Source of the DNA: Bacteroidota bacterium
GTDB lineage: Bacteria > CLD3 > SB21
Length of the DNA: 9,017 nucleotides
Direction: 5' to 3'
Assembly (NCBI GenBank): GCA_020438245.1
Contig: JAGQUY010000226.1
Coordinates: 1-9,017 of the forward strand
A program made the translations under genes and the position numbers. Under the pieces are notes generated by a model, which made no database searches, was not told the DNA's origin, and was given only the letters and a program-made list of their open reading frames with translations. Shown one piece after another: positions 1 to 5,732 of this stretch (positions within the stretch are counted from its first letter, which is position 1; the number at the start of each line of letters is the position of its first letter).

Positions 1-25
1 CAAGTAGCATAACTACTTTCTTCAT
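1..25 (-). CDS. 5' end of a divergent gene, probable exported protein (partial)
   Basis: Only the first eight codons lie in the window, reading leftward from an ATG at 25-23: MKKVVMLL, then the edge. Two lysines followed by a hydrophobic run look like the start of a Sec signal peptide or a lipoprotein leader. The start is supported by a good Shine-Dalgarno sequence, AGGGAG on the minus strand (38-33), seven bases before the ATG. The gene is divergent from the metallophosphatase-like gene at 335 and shares its upstream region. The product cannot be named from eight residues. Confidence 0.55.
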
Positions 26-53
26 TTGTTCACTCCCTGTGTTTGGTTTAAGT

Positions 54-75
54 ACCCTTTTCGTTCGAAAAGGGT
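54..75. repeat. Perfect 10-bp inverted repeat upstream of the divergent gene
   Basis: ACCCTTTTCG at 54-63 is followed by TT and then its exact reverse complement CGAAAAGGGT at 66-75. In RNA the loop would open to at least four bases. It lies 29 bases upstream of the minus-strand start codon, just before that gene's Shine-Dalgarno, so it could be an operator or a 5'-leader hairpin. It lacks a following T-run on either strand, which argues against a rho-independent terminator. The regulator, if any, is unknown. Confidence 0.6.
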
Positions 76-291
76 TTCATCTCAATCTTAACTAATGGTC
101 AAACTTCTTATACGATACTTTATTGGTAAGGATTCGTTTCAAAACAGATCCGGCACATTGTCTAATAATAAATCGCGGCGATTCGAAAGTCCAGTGTTTT
201 TTTAGCACCGCAGAGAGTTGCAATTACATACCAGACGTCCACCGTAACAGGTCGCGCGGAATCCTAAAAATTAGATTACCTATTGATTCGG

Positions 292-320
292 TTGAACATT
301 AATTGTAAATGGGTTATAAG
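292..320 (+). promoter_or_regulatory. Candidate sigma70-type promoter for the metallophosphatase-like gene
   Basis: TTGAAC (292-297) and TATAAG (315-320) are separated by 17 bases and match the -35 and -10 consensus at four and five of six positions. The predicted transcription start near 327 would fall inside the Shine-Dalgarno AAGGAG (323-328), giving a leader of only about eight bases. Either the leader is very short or the true promoter is further upstream; a weaker pair is TTGATT at 283-288 with TAAATG at 306-311. Assignment is by eye only. Confidence 0.3.
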
Positions 321-334
321 CCAAGGAGAAAACA

Positions 335-1222
335 ATGATACGTATCATATTGTTTTTATTATACTTTCTTTTTACCGAACTGTCACAGGATTCGGACTCC
401 CTGACCATAGTCTATACGAATAATAATAATGGCAACTTGGTGGAATGCGATTGTGAGAATCGACCTTGGGGCGGTCTTGCTCGACGAAAGACGGTCATAG
501 ATGGAATTCGCCAGGAAAACCCAAATACGTTTCTTTTTGACAGCGGAGATTTTTTATACCAATTTGGGGATCTAGAGGATCAGGACAAAATGGTGATTCG
601 GCTCTACGAAAAGACCGCCTACGACGCCATTACCTTGGGCGATAACGACGTCGTTAATGGAAGCATGTTCTTGAACAAGTATGTGCTCAAGAGCAATCTC
701 CCGCTCGTTTCGACAACGCTTGCAGACAAGACCGGGAAGCTCCTATTGCCTCCATACATGATCAAAGAAAAGGCCGGAAAACGCTTCGCCATTATCGGTT
801 ACACACCCTCCTCCAGCTTTCGCTTTTTCCCAGAGGGAAAAGAAAATCCGGTTAGCGTAAAAAACGAGAAATCCAACTTGAAAAAAACACTGCAAGATGT
901 CAAATCCAAAGCCGACTACATCATTTTGCTCAGTCACAGCGGCGATGATGTGGATGTCGAACTCGCCAGGGCATTTCCCGAAATTGACCTCATCGTCGGA
1001 GGACACAATCAGGTGGAAACGGCAGAACCTATTCAGGTGGGCAAGACATTGATCGTTCAAGCCGGTGGGAACGGGCACATGGTCGGAAAAATGAAAGTCC
1101 TCCTTACAAAAAACAAACTCACCCTTGTATCCAATTCGCTGATCTCTCTGGGTCCCGACGTGAACAAAGAACCTCTTTTCAAATCTCTTATTGAAACACT
1201 GAAAAAGCCGTCCGAACATTAA
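335..1222 (+). CDS. Secreted UshA/5'-nucleotidase-type metallophosphatase-like protein, single domain
   Basis: This 295-residue protein matches the N-terminal metallophosphatase domain of the 5'-nucleotidase/UshA family and lacks the C-terminal substrate domain, so it is about half the usual length. Residues 1-18 look like a signal peptide. Family blocks are recognisable in order: TNNNNG (28-33, normally TNDHHG), a CxC followed by GGLARR (38-51), DSGD (69-72), GDND (102-105, normally GNHE), SHSG (200-203), GGHNQ (222-226, normally GGHTH) and the QAGGNG substrate-loop region (242-247). Aligned to UshA, the site-1 ligands Asp41, His43 and His254 are Asn, Asn and Gln, and the catalytic His117/Asp120 pair is Asn/Val. 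The site-2 ligands Asp, His and His remain, with Asp for Asn116. Activity is therefore doubtful. The CxC-GGLARR segment resembles an UshA-like subfamily of unknown role. The start has AAGGAG six bases upstream. It probably acts outside the cytoplasmic membrane. Confidence 0.8.
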   Translation: MIRIILFLLYFLFTELSQDSDSLTIVYTNNNNGNLVECDCENRPWGGLARRKTVIDGIRQENPNTFLFDSGDFLYQFGDLEDQDKMVIRLYEKTAYDAITLGDNDVVNGSMFLNKYVLKSNLPLVSTTLADKTGKLLLPPYMIKEKAGKRFAIIGYTPSSSFRFFPEGKENPVSVKNEKSNLKKTLQDVKSKADYIILLSHSGDDVDVELARAFPEIDLIVGGHNQVETAEPIQVGKTLIVQAGGNGHMVGKMKVLLTKNKLTLVSNSLISLGPDVNKEPLFKSLIETLKKPSEH

Positions 1223-1250
1223 TCGTGTAAACCAATTCCCGATCGTTTCG

Positions 1251-1270
1251 TTTGACTCCAATCTGTCAAA
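1251..1270. repeat. Dyad TTTGAC-N8-GTCAAA upstream of rimO
   Basis: A perfect 6-bp inverted repeat, TTTGAC (1251-1256) and GTCAAA (1265-1270), separated by eight bases. Its centre-to-centre spacing suits a dimeric helix-turn-helix regulator, and its right end abuts the candidate -35 at 1271. Function as an operator is inferred from position and symmetry only. Confidence 0.35.
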
Positions 1271-1299
1271 TTGACTTTCAGTCTCTATTTAGCTACTAT
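1271..1299 (+). promoter_or_regulatory. rimO: Candidate promoter of the rimO-mutS2 operon
   Basis: TTGACT (1271-1276; five of six matches to the -35 consensus) and TACTAT (1294-1299; four of six) are 17 bases apart. The predicted transcription start, about seven bases after the -10, coincides with the rimO ATG at 1307, so the transcript could be leaderless. There is no Shine-Dalgarno before that ATG, which agrees. No terminator is visible between the preceding gene and this site, so read-through from upstream is also possible. Confidence 0.45.
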
Positions 1300-1306
1300 T
1301 AATCTT

Positions 1307-2698
1307 ATGTCAAAAATGATAAAATTGCCGGTTCTTGGAGCGGAGGCTACCCCCGCGAACAGGACGGTGAAAACCGGTAAAACAGTGGCCCTCATCTCTC
1401 TCGGATGCCCCAAGAATCAGGTCGATTCGGAGGTAATCCTCGGCAATTTGAAATATTCACAGATTGTAGACAGCGCAGAAGACGCCGACACCATCGTAAT
1501 CAACACCTGCGGATTTATTGAAAGTGCGAAAAAGGAATCCATTGACACAATTCTGCAGGCCATCGCACTCAAAAATAGAGCGTCCAAGAAAGGTGTTCAC
1601 AAAGAGATCATCGTAACGGGTTGTCTTTCTGAGCGCTACCCGGAGGAGCTTGCAAAGAGTCTTCCCGAGGTTGATGCTTTTTTCGGAGTTCACGAATTCG
1701 ACAAGGTCACTTCCCGAATAGAAGGACATTATCAGCAAGTTGTATTTTCCGAGCGCCGTTTACTTAATCAACGGCACTACGCCTACCTCAAAATCAGCGA
1801 AGGATGTAACCAACGATGCGGGTTTTGTTACATTCCGATGATTCGTGGAAATCTGGTCAGCAAAACGATCGATCAAAACGTGGCGGAAGCAAAAGCCCTC
1901 GCCGCACAAGGAGTAAAGGAGCTTCTGGTAGTATCGCAGGACACTTCGTCCTACGGTTATGATTTTGATCGAAGTGCGCCCAATTTGAAGCGAAATACCC
2001 ATTTGATCAAACTCCTCACCTCGCTCGGCGCCATTGAAACCATCCACTGGATTCGGTTGATGTATCTGTATCCGTCTCTCTTTTCCGATGACCTTGTCGA
2101 CCTGATCGCCGAACACCCCAAACTTTGCAAGTATGTAGACCTTCCGATTCAGCATATTTCAGACGCTGTGCTTAAATCGATGAGACGAAACACTTCCCAA
2201 CAACAAACGTTAGACTTACTGCGCAAGATCCGTTCCCGAATCCCCTCTGTGTCCATTCGGACGTCCTTGATTGTCGGATATCCGGGAGAGACCGAAAAAG
2301 ACTTTGAGGACATGTGTGAGTTTGTAAGGGAGTTCAAATTTGAACGTCTTGGCGTGTTCATGTATTCGAAGGAAGAGGGTACCTACGCCAATGAACTTAA
2401 GGGTCAGGTATCCGCAAAGGTCAAGACGGATCGGTACAATCATCTCATGGAGATTCAACGCGGTGTCTCGCTGGAACTGAACCATGCCAAGATTGGTCGG
2501 ACATTGAAGGTCCTGATTGATTCCAAGGAAGCCGGGCACTATGTAGGTCGAACCGAGTACGACGCGCCGGAAATCGACAACGAAGTACTCATCGAAACCG
2601 CGGAAGAACTTGCGGTCGGAGACTTCGTCGATGTTCAGATCTTGGACGCAACAGAGTATGATATTTATGCAACCCCTTTAATCAAGGAACCGGTATGA
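1307..2698 (+). CDS. rimO: Ribosomal protein S12 methylthiotransferase RimO
   Basis: RimO is a cytoplasmic radical-SAM enzyme that adds a methylthio group to the conserved aspartate of ribosomal protein S12. From ATG 1307 the protein has 463 residues. The N-terminal methylthiotransferase domain carries the auxiliary Fe-S cysteines C34 (SLGCPKNQVDSE, the form typical of RimO rather than MiaB), C68 and C106. The radical-SAM CxxxCxxC is C167, C171 and C174, followed by IPMIRG. The C-terminal ~65 residues fit a TRAM RNA/protein-binding domain. The start is uncertain: an in-frame TTG at 1271 would give 475 residues, and ATG 1316 is also possible. None has a Shine-Dalgarno, and about 24 residues precede the family core. 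I prefer 1307 because the TTG lies inside the candidate promoter. The gene ends in an ATGA overlap with the next gene. Confidence 0.93.
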   Translation: MSKMIKLPVLGAEATPANRTVKTGKTVALISLGCPKNQVDSEVILGNLKYSQIVDSAEDADTIVINTCGFIESAKKESIDTILQAIALKNRASKKGVHKEIIVTGCLSERYPEELAKSLPEVDAFFGVHEFDKVTSRIEGHYQQVVFSERRLLNQRHYAYLKISEGCNQRCGFCYIPMIRGNLVSKTIDQNVAEAKALAAQGVKELLVVSQDTSSYGYDFDRSAPNLKRNTHLIKLLTSLGAIETIHWIRLMYLYPSLFSDDLVDLIAEHPKLCKYVDLPIQHISDAVLKSMRRNTSQQQTLDLLRKIRSRIPSVSIRTSLIVGYPGETEKDFEDMCEFVREFKFERLGVFMYSKEEGTYANELKGQVSAKVKTDRYNHLMEIQRGVSLELNHAKIGRTLKVLIDSKEAGHYVGRTEYDAPEIDNEVLIETAEELAVGDFVDVQILDATEYDIYATPLIKEPV

Positions 2699-4023
2699 AG
2701 CGTTTTCTCCTCTGCTGTTTGATACTTACAGCGTCCGCCCCGGGACAGCGGTTGGGTAAAGCGACCGCGGGCCCGTTCTTCTTTCTGGATGCTGCCAATG
2801 TTGCATCCAAAGACTCCACCAAAGGAAGAATAGAGGCCTTTGTAAAAATAGCGTACAACGAACTGCTCTTCGCAAAATTTCAAGCCAATCTCTACCGGGC
2901 CCAGTATGAGATCAGCTATGTACTGTACGACCGGGCCGGCAACCTCATCAACCGGGATATTCAAAACCGCGAAATCATTACGGACAAATTCGCAGAAACC
3001 GAGTCCGATTTGAGGTATCATTTCAGCAGAATCACGCTGAATGTGGAGCCTGGAGAATACAGCCTGGTTGTTACCATATCGGACCAGGAAACGCGCCGGG
3101 AGGGCCAACGCAAACTCAACATCCCGGTCAGGACTTTTCGGGACCGTCTGATCGGTCTCAGCGACCTGATCTTTGCCGACAAAATTCAGAAGGACAGTCT
3201 TCTGGACATTGTAAATATTATTCCGAATGTCTTTCGAAGCTTTGATAACGATTATACAAAATACCGTGTTTTTTTCGAGATTTACGACAGCCGGTTTGCC
3301 TGGAAGAATCGTGACGGAACCGGTCAGAAATCCGTTGCGGAAGACGTGATCAAACTCCGGTATCGGGTTCTGGACAAAAAACAAAAGGTGATGTTTGAAG
3401 ATTCGTCCTCGACGACCGTTCGCCAATTTCAGACCTTCAGTTCCGTTGAGCTCGATAAGGGGAAACTCTCTTATGGAAAATACATTCTTGACGTTACCGC
3501 CTATCTCGACGGTCAGCGTGCAACTTCCAAAGCGATTTTTGACGTCCGGTTGTCCACGTTTGCCAACCCAACCATGAACAGCGGGACCTTTGATCTCGAC
3601 GCGGCTATCCGCCAGATGAGACACGTTGCGCGTAGCGCCAATCTTGGCAAAATTTTGAAAGGCGAGGATTCAACAAAAGCCCGATTCTTCAGCGAGTTCT
3701 GGCGCCAGAGGGATCCGTCTCCCGGAACAGAACGAAACGAGCTGATGGAGGAGTACTACCGACGAATTGACTATGCCAACAGTTATTTTACGGCGGGCAA
3801 CCGGGAAGGCTGGGACACCGACCGGGGTATGGTGTTTGTAATACTCAACGCACCCGATGACATTGAGCGTCATCCATACGATCCAGATTCGAAACCATAT
3901 GAAGTGTGGTACTATTATCAGGCCAATTTGAAGCTCTTTTTTGTGGACTATTCTCAGATCGGGGACTACGAATTGGCGAACAGGCAGGAATTTGAGAACT
4001 ACATTTTTCTTCATCGGCAATGA
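2695..4023 (+). CDS. Secreted GWxTD-domain protein
   Basis: This 442-residue protein starts with a signal peptide (about residues 1-18: Lys-Arg, then a hydrophobic run ending near Ala-Pro-Gly-Gln). The middle (about 25-290) looks like beta-rich sandwich domains with alternating hydrophobic strands. The C-terminal third is a GWxTD domain: a lead-in RDPSPGTERNE (about 340-350), then GWDTDRG with G372, W373, T375 and D376, an NAPDDIE turn, EVWYY and a closing FVDYSQIGDYEL. These match the family signature well. GWxTD proteins occur in FCB-group and some acidobacterial genomes; their function is not established, so only an extracytoplasmic location is inferred. Cys7 and Cys8 sit inside the signal peptide and do not form a normal lipobox. 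AAGGA (2684-2688) lies six bases before the ATG, which overlaps the rimO stop as ATGA. The gene overlaps its successor the same way. Confidence 0.88.
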   Translation: MKRFLLCCLILTASAPGQRLGKATAGPFFFLDAANVASKDSTKGRIEAFVKIAYNELLFAKFQANLYRAQYEISYVLYDRAGNLINRDIQNREIITDKFAETESDLRYHFSRITLNVEPGEYSLVVTISDQETRREGQRKLNIPVRTFRDRLIGLSDLIFADKIQKDSLLDIVNIIPNVFRSFDNDYTKYRVFFEIYDSRFAWKNRDGTGQKSVAEDVIKLRYRVLDKKQKVMFEDSSSTTVRQFQTFSSVELDKGKLSYGKYILDVTAYLDGQRATSKAIFDVRLSTFANPTMNSGTFDLDAAIRQMRHVARSANLGKILKGEDSTKARFFSEFWRQRDPSPGTERNELMEEYYRRIDYANSYFTAGNREGWDTDRGMVFVILNAPDDIERHPYDPDSKPYEVWYYYQANLKLFFVDYSQIGDYELANRQEFENYIFLHRQ

Positions 4024-4541
4024 CGAAACCGCACGTTTTTTTGTCCGGCCCTCCTCATATCGGAAAAACAACAGCTCTTCTTCGCGTCGTCGAGTCTTTT
4101 CCTGTTGACTGGGCGGGGTTTATTACGAAAGCAGTTCTGCAACAAAACCTGAAAATCGGCCTTGAAATCGTGACTTCCGGGGGATCCCGTCACCGCGTTG
4201 CATCCCGGACACAAACGGGCCGTCAGGCACCGTATACGCTTCATGAATCGGAACTGACAGATGCCCTTAATATGGCATTTTCAAATCGTACCGAAGACTC
4301 ATTCGTCTACCTGGACGAAATTAATTCGTTGTTCTGCCAATCCTGCGTTTTCATCAATGAACTCAGCAGATTGCTCGGATCGCGATGTGTCGTAGCCGTG
4401 GTCGCGCGCAAAGGACATCCCATTCTTCAAGATCTGTGGAAACGAAACGACATCCGTGCGTTTGACCTGGATGCGGCCCAACGCGATACCATTCCGGGCG
4501 AAATAGCAGAATACCTGAAGGCAACACATGGGAACAACTGA
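4020..4541 (+). CDS. THEP1-like P-loop nucleoside triphosphatase
   Basis: A 173-residue cytoplasmic P-loop protein resembling the THEP1/NTPCR nucleoside-triphosphatase family, which hydrolyses NTPs slowly and has an unclear physiological role. The Walker A is GPPHIGKTT (residues 10-18). A GFITKAV segment (33-39) fits the family's GFxTxE region. The Walker B is FVYLDEI (about residues 94-100), and a C-terminal RDTIP resembles the family's NRDxLP. It departs from typical members after DEI, where the usual GKMELFS is replaced by NSLFCQS, so it is a divergent member. MobB-type GTPases are a less likely alternative, mentioned because moeA is in the same operon. No good Shine-Dalgarno is visible; the ATG overlaps the previous stop (ATGA), suggesting translational coupling. 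The 3' end overlaps era by 14 bases. Confidence 0.72.
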   Translation: MTKPHVFLSGPPHIGKTTALLRVVESFPVDWAGFITKAVLQQNLKIGLEIVTSGGSRHRVASRTQTGRQAPYTLHESELTDALNMAFSNRTEDSFVYLDEINSLFCQSCVFINELSRLLGSRCVVAVVARKGHPILQDLWKRNDIRAFDLDAAQRDTIPGEIAEYLKATHGNN

Positions 4542-5430
4542 AAAACACTGCGGGTACGTCGCCATTATCGGCAGACCGAACGCCGGAAAGTCGACGCTTC
4601 TAAACCAACTTCTCGAATTCAAACTCTCCATCGTTTCCCCCAAGCCGCAAACCACCCGGCAAAAGGTTCTCGGTATTTTGAATGAGCCGGACGCCCAAAT
4701 CATTTTTCTGGATACTCCGGGCCTTATCAAACCAAGGTATGCGTTGCAATCTGCCATGATGAAAATTGCAGATGGCGCCATCCAGTCGTCCGACGTGATT
4801 GCCTTGATCGTTGACGTGACGGATAAGGATCACAGGGCATTCGTCGATGAGCTGCTGAAGACCAACCTGAAAAAAACAGAAGCTCCCATTTTATTGCTAC
4901 TCAACAAAGTAGATCGTATTGCAAAGCCGGAGTTATTGCCGCTTCTGGAGTCTTATCACAAGACCGGACTGTTTCGGGAGCTGATTCCGATTTCGGCACT
5001 GAAGAACGACGGGGTTGACCGGGTCAAACGAGCGTTGATCGGACTTCTGCCGGTATCCGAACCCTTTTATCCGGATGACATTCTAACCGAACAGCCGGAG
5101 CGATTCTTTGTTGCAGAAATCATCAGGGAAAAGATCTTTTATCAGTTTGCCGAGGAAATCCCCTATTCCACCGACGTTGTCATTGAAGAATTCAAAGAAC
5201 GTTCCGCAGGCAAGACTTATATTCGAGCCGTTGTCTTAGTGGAAAGAGATTCCCAAAAAGCGATTCTGGTCGGAAAAAAAGGAGAAGCATCCAAACAGTT
5301 GGGACAGGCCGCCAGAGTTGCCATGGAAGAGTTCTTGGACCGTCCCGTATTTCTTGAGATCTGGGTAAAAGTCAGGGAAGATTGGCGCAGCGATACCCGT
5401 GCTCTCCGAGACCTTGGGTATACGCCGTGA
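4528..5430 (+). CDS. era: GTPase Era, 30S ribosomal subunit maturation
   Basis: Era is an essential GTPase that binds the 3' end of 16S rRNA and assists 30S assembly. The 300-residue product has the normal length and both domains. GTPase motifs: G1 GRPNAGKS (15-22), a G2 region around TTRQK (42-46), G3 DTPG (62-65), G4 NKVD (126-129) and G5 SALK (156-159). The linker has the typical IIREKIFYQFAEEIPYS segment (about 198-214). The C-terminal KH domain carries GKKG (249-252) and the characteristic LEIWVKV and RALRDLGY (276-298). The G2 segment has KVLGI where many Era proteins have RHRIxGI, a small departure. The ATG is preceded by GAAGG (4517-4521) at six bases. The stop shares bases with the next gene's GTG (GTGA). 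Confidence 0.97.
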   Translation: MGTTEKHCGYVAIIGRPNAGKSTLLNQLLEFKLSIVSPKPQTTRQKVLGILNEPDAQIIFLDTPGLIKPRYALQSAMMKIADGAIQSSDVIALIVDVTDKDHRAFVDELLKTNLKKTEAPILLLLNKVDRIAKPELLPLLESYHKTGLFRELIPISALKNDGVDRVKRALIGLLPVSEPFYPDDILTEQPERFFVAEIIREKIFYQFAEEIPYSTDVVIEEFKERSAGKTYIRAVVLVERDSQKAILVGKKGEASKQLGQAARVAMEEFLDRPVFLEIWVKVREDWRSDTRALRDLGYTP

Positions 5431-5732
5431 CAAGACTCGTGCTCGTCTTGATATTGATTGTCGTGCTTTTGCTTGTTTTCCAACATACTCCCGCCCCGCC
5501 TGAAGATCCGCTCTCGGCAGCAGACCGGATTCTGCAGTACGGAACACATGCAGACGATTTTATGTCCCGAATAGAAACGACGCAGATTTTTTCCAAAGAT
5601 TCAATCCGGTATGTTTTTTTGGTGACCTCAACTACATCACGTGCTTATATTCCTCCACAGCGCATTTCCATGACGCTTGTGAAACGACATGGCCAATGGG
5701 CGCCGACAGAACAAACCCTGGTGAAAGACTAG
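5427..5732 (+). CDS. Small membrane-anchored protein of unknown function
   Basis: I do not recognise this 101-residue protein. Residues 3-19 form one strongly hydrophobic segment (LVLVLILIVVLLLVF) after a short TR start, which fits an uncleaved signal anchor. It is followed by a proline-rich QHTPAPPEDP linker and about 75 soluble residues that would lie outside the cytoplasm. That region begins as a likely helix (AADRILQYGTHADDFMSRI) and continues with beta-like strands (IRYVFLVTSTT, RISMTLVKRHGQWAP), suggesting a small alpha+beta domain. The GTG at 5427 overlaps the era stop as GTGA, the same junction style as elsewhere in the operon, and puts the membrane segment at the N-terminus. An in-frame TTG at 5382 would add 15 residues inside era and is less likely. 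The stop directly abuts the moeA ATG. It could also be a non-conserved ORF, but its position argues that it is real. Confidence 0.7.
   Translation: MTRLVLVLILIVVLLLVFQHTPAPPEDPLSAADRILQYGTHADDFMSRIETTQIFSKDSIRYVFLVTSTTSRAYIPPQRISMTLVKRHGQWAPTEQTLVKD

Larger units (their letters stand above)
26..334. other. Divergent intergenic region
   Basis: These 309 bases separate two outward-facing genes and contain no credible ORF or RNA gene. Visible items are the minus-strand Shine-Dalgarno at 33-38, a perfect inverted repeat at 54-75, a -10-like TATAAG on the minus strand (112-107) with no matching -35, a small dyad AATCG-cgg-CGATT at 171-183, and a promoter-like pair just before the gene at 335. The stretch is AT-richer than the flanking coding DNA, as expected for a promoter region. 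I see no clear rho-independent terminator and no recognisable riboswitch. Confidence 0.6.

Noticed and set aside
171..192. TTCGAA-containing stretch resembling a tRNA T-loop
   Set aside because: On neither strand are there five paired bases around the loop, nor an acceptor stem, anticodon arm or D arm at the right distance.
131..290. GATTCG present three times (131, 180, 285) in the intergenic region
   Set aside because: The spacing is irregular (49 and 105 bases) and the same hexamer is common in the coding DNA of this window, so it does not stand out as a binding-site array.
1271..1306. TTG start for rimO giving 12 extra residues
   Set aside because: It has no Shine-Dalgarno, lies inside the best promoter candidate, and would lengthen an N-terminus that already extends past the family core. 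It is not excluded.
1223..1306. Terminator between the metallophosphatase-like gene and rimO
   Set aside because: Only a short CGATCG palindrome and the spaced TTTGAC dyad are visible; neither is a stable GC-rich stem followed by a T-run.
2665..3624. 319-codon open frame on the minus strand opposite the GWxTD gene
   Set aside because: It lies almost wholly antisense to a gene with clear family motifs, shows no recognisable domain, and fits the usual shadow frame caused by the codon usage of the + strand.
5382..5426. TTG start that would lengthen the small membrane protein by 15 residues
   Set aside because: It would lie within the era KH-domain coding region and place a Cys/Pro-rich stretch before the membrane segment; the GTG overlapping the era stop matches the junction style of the operon.
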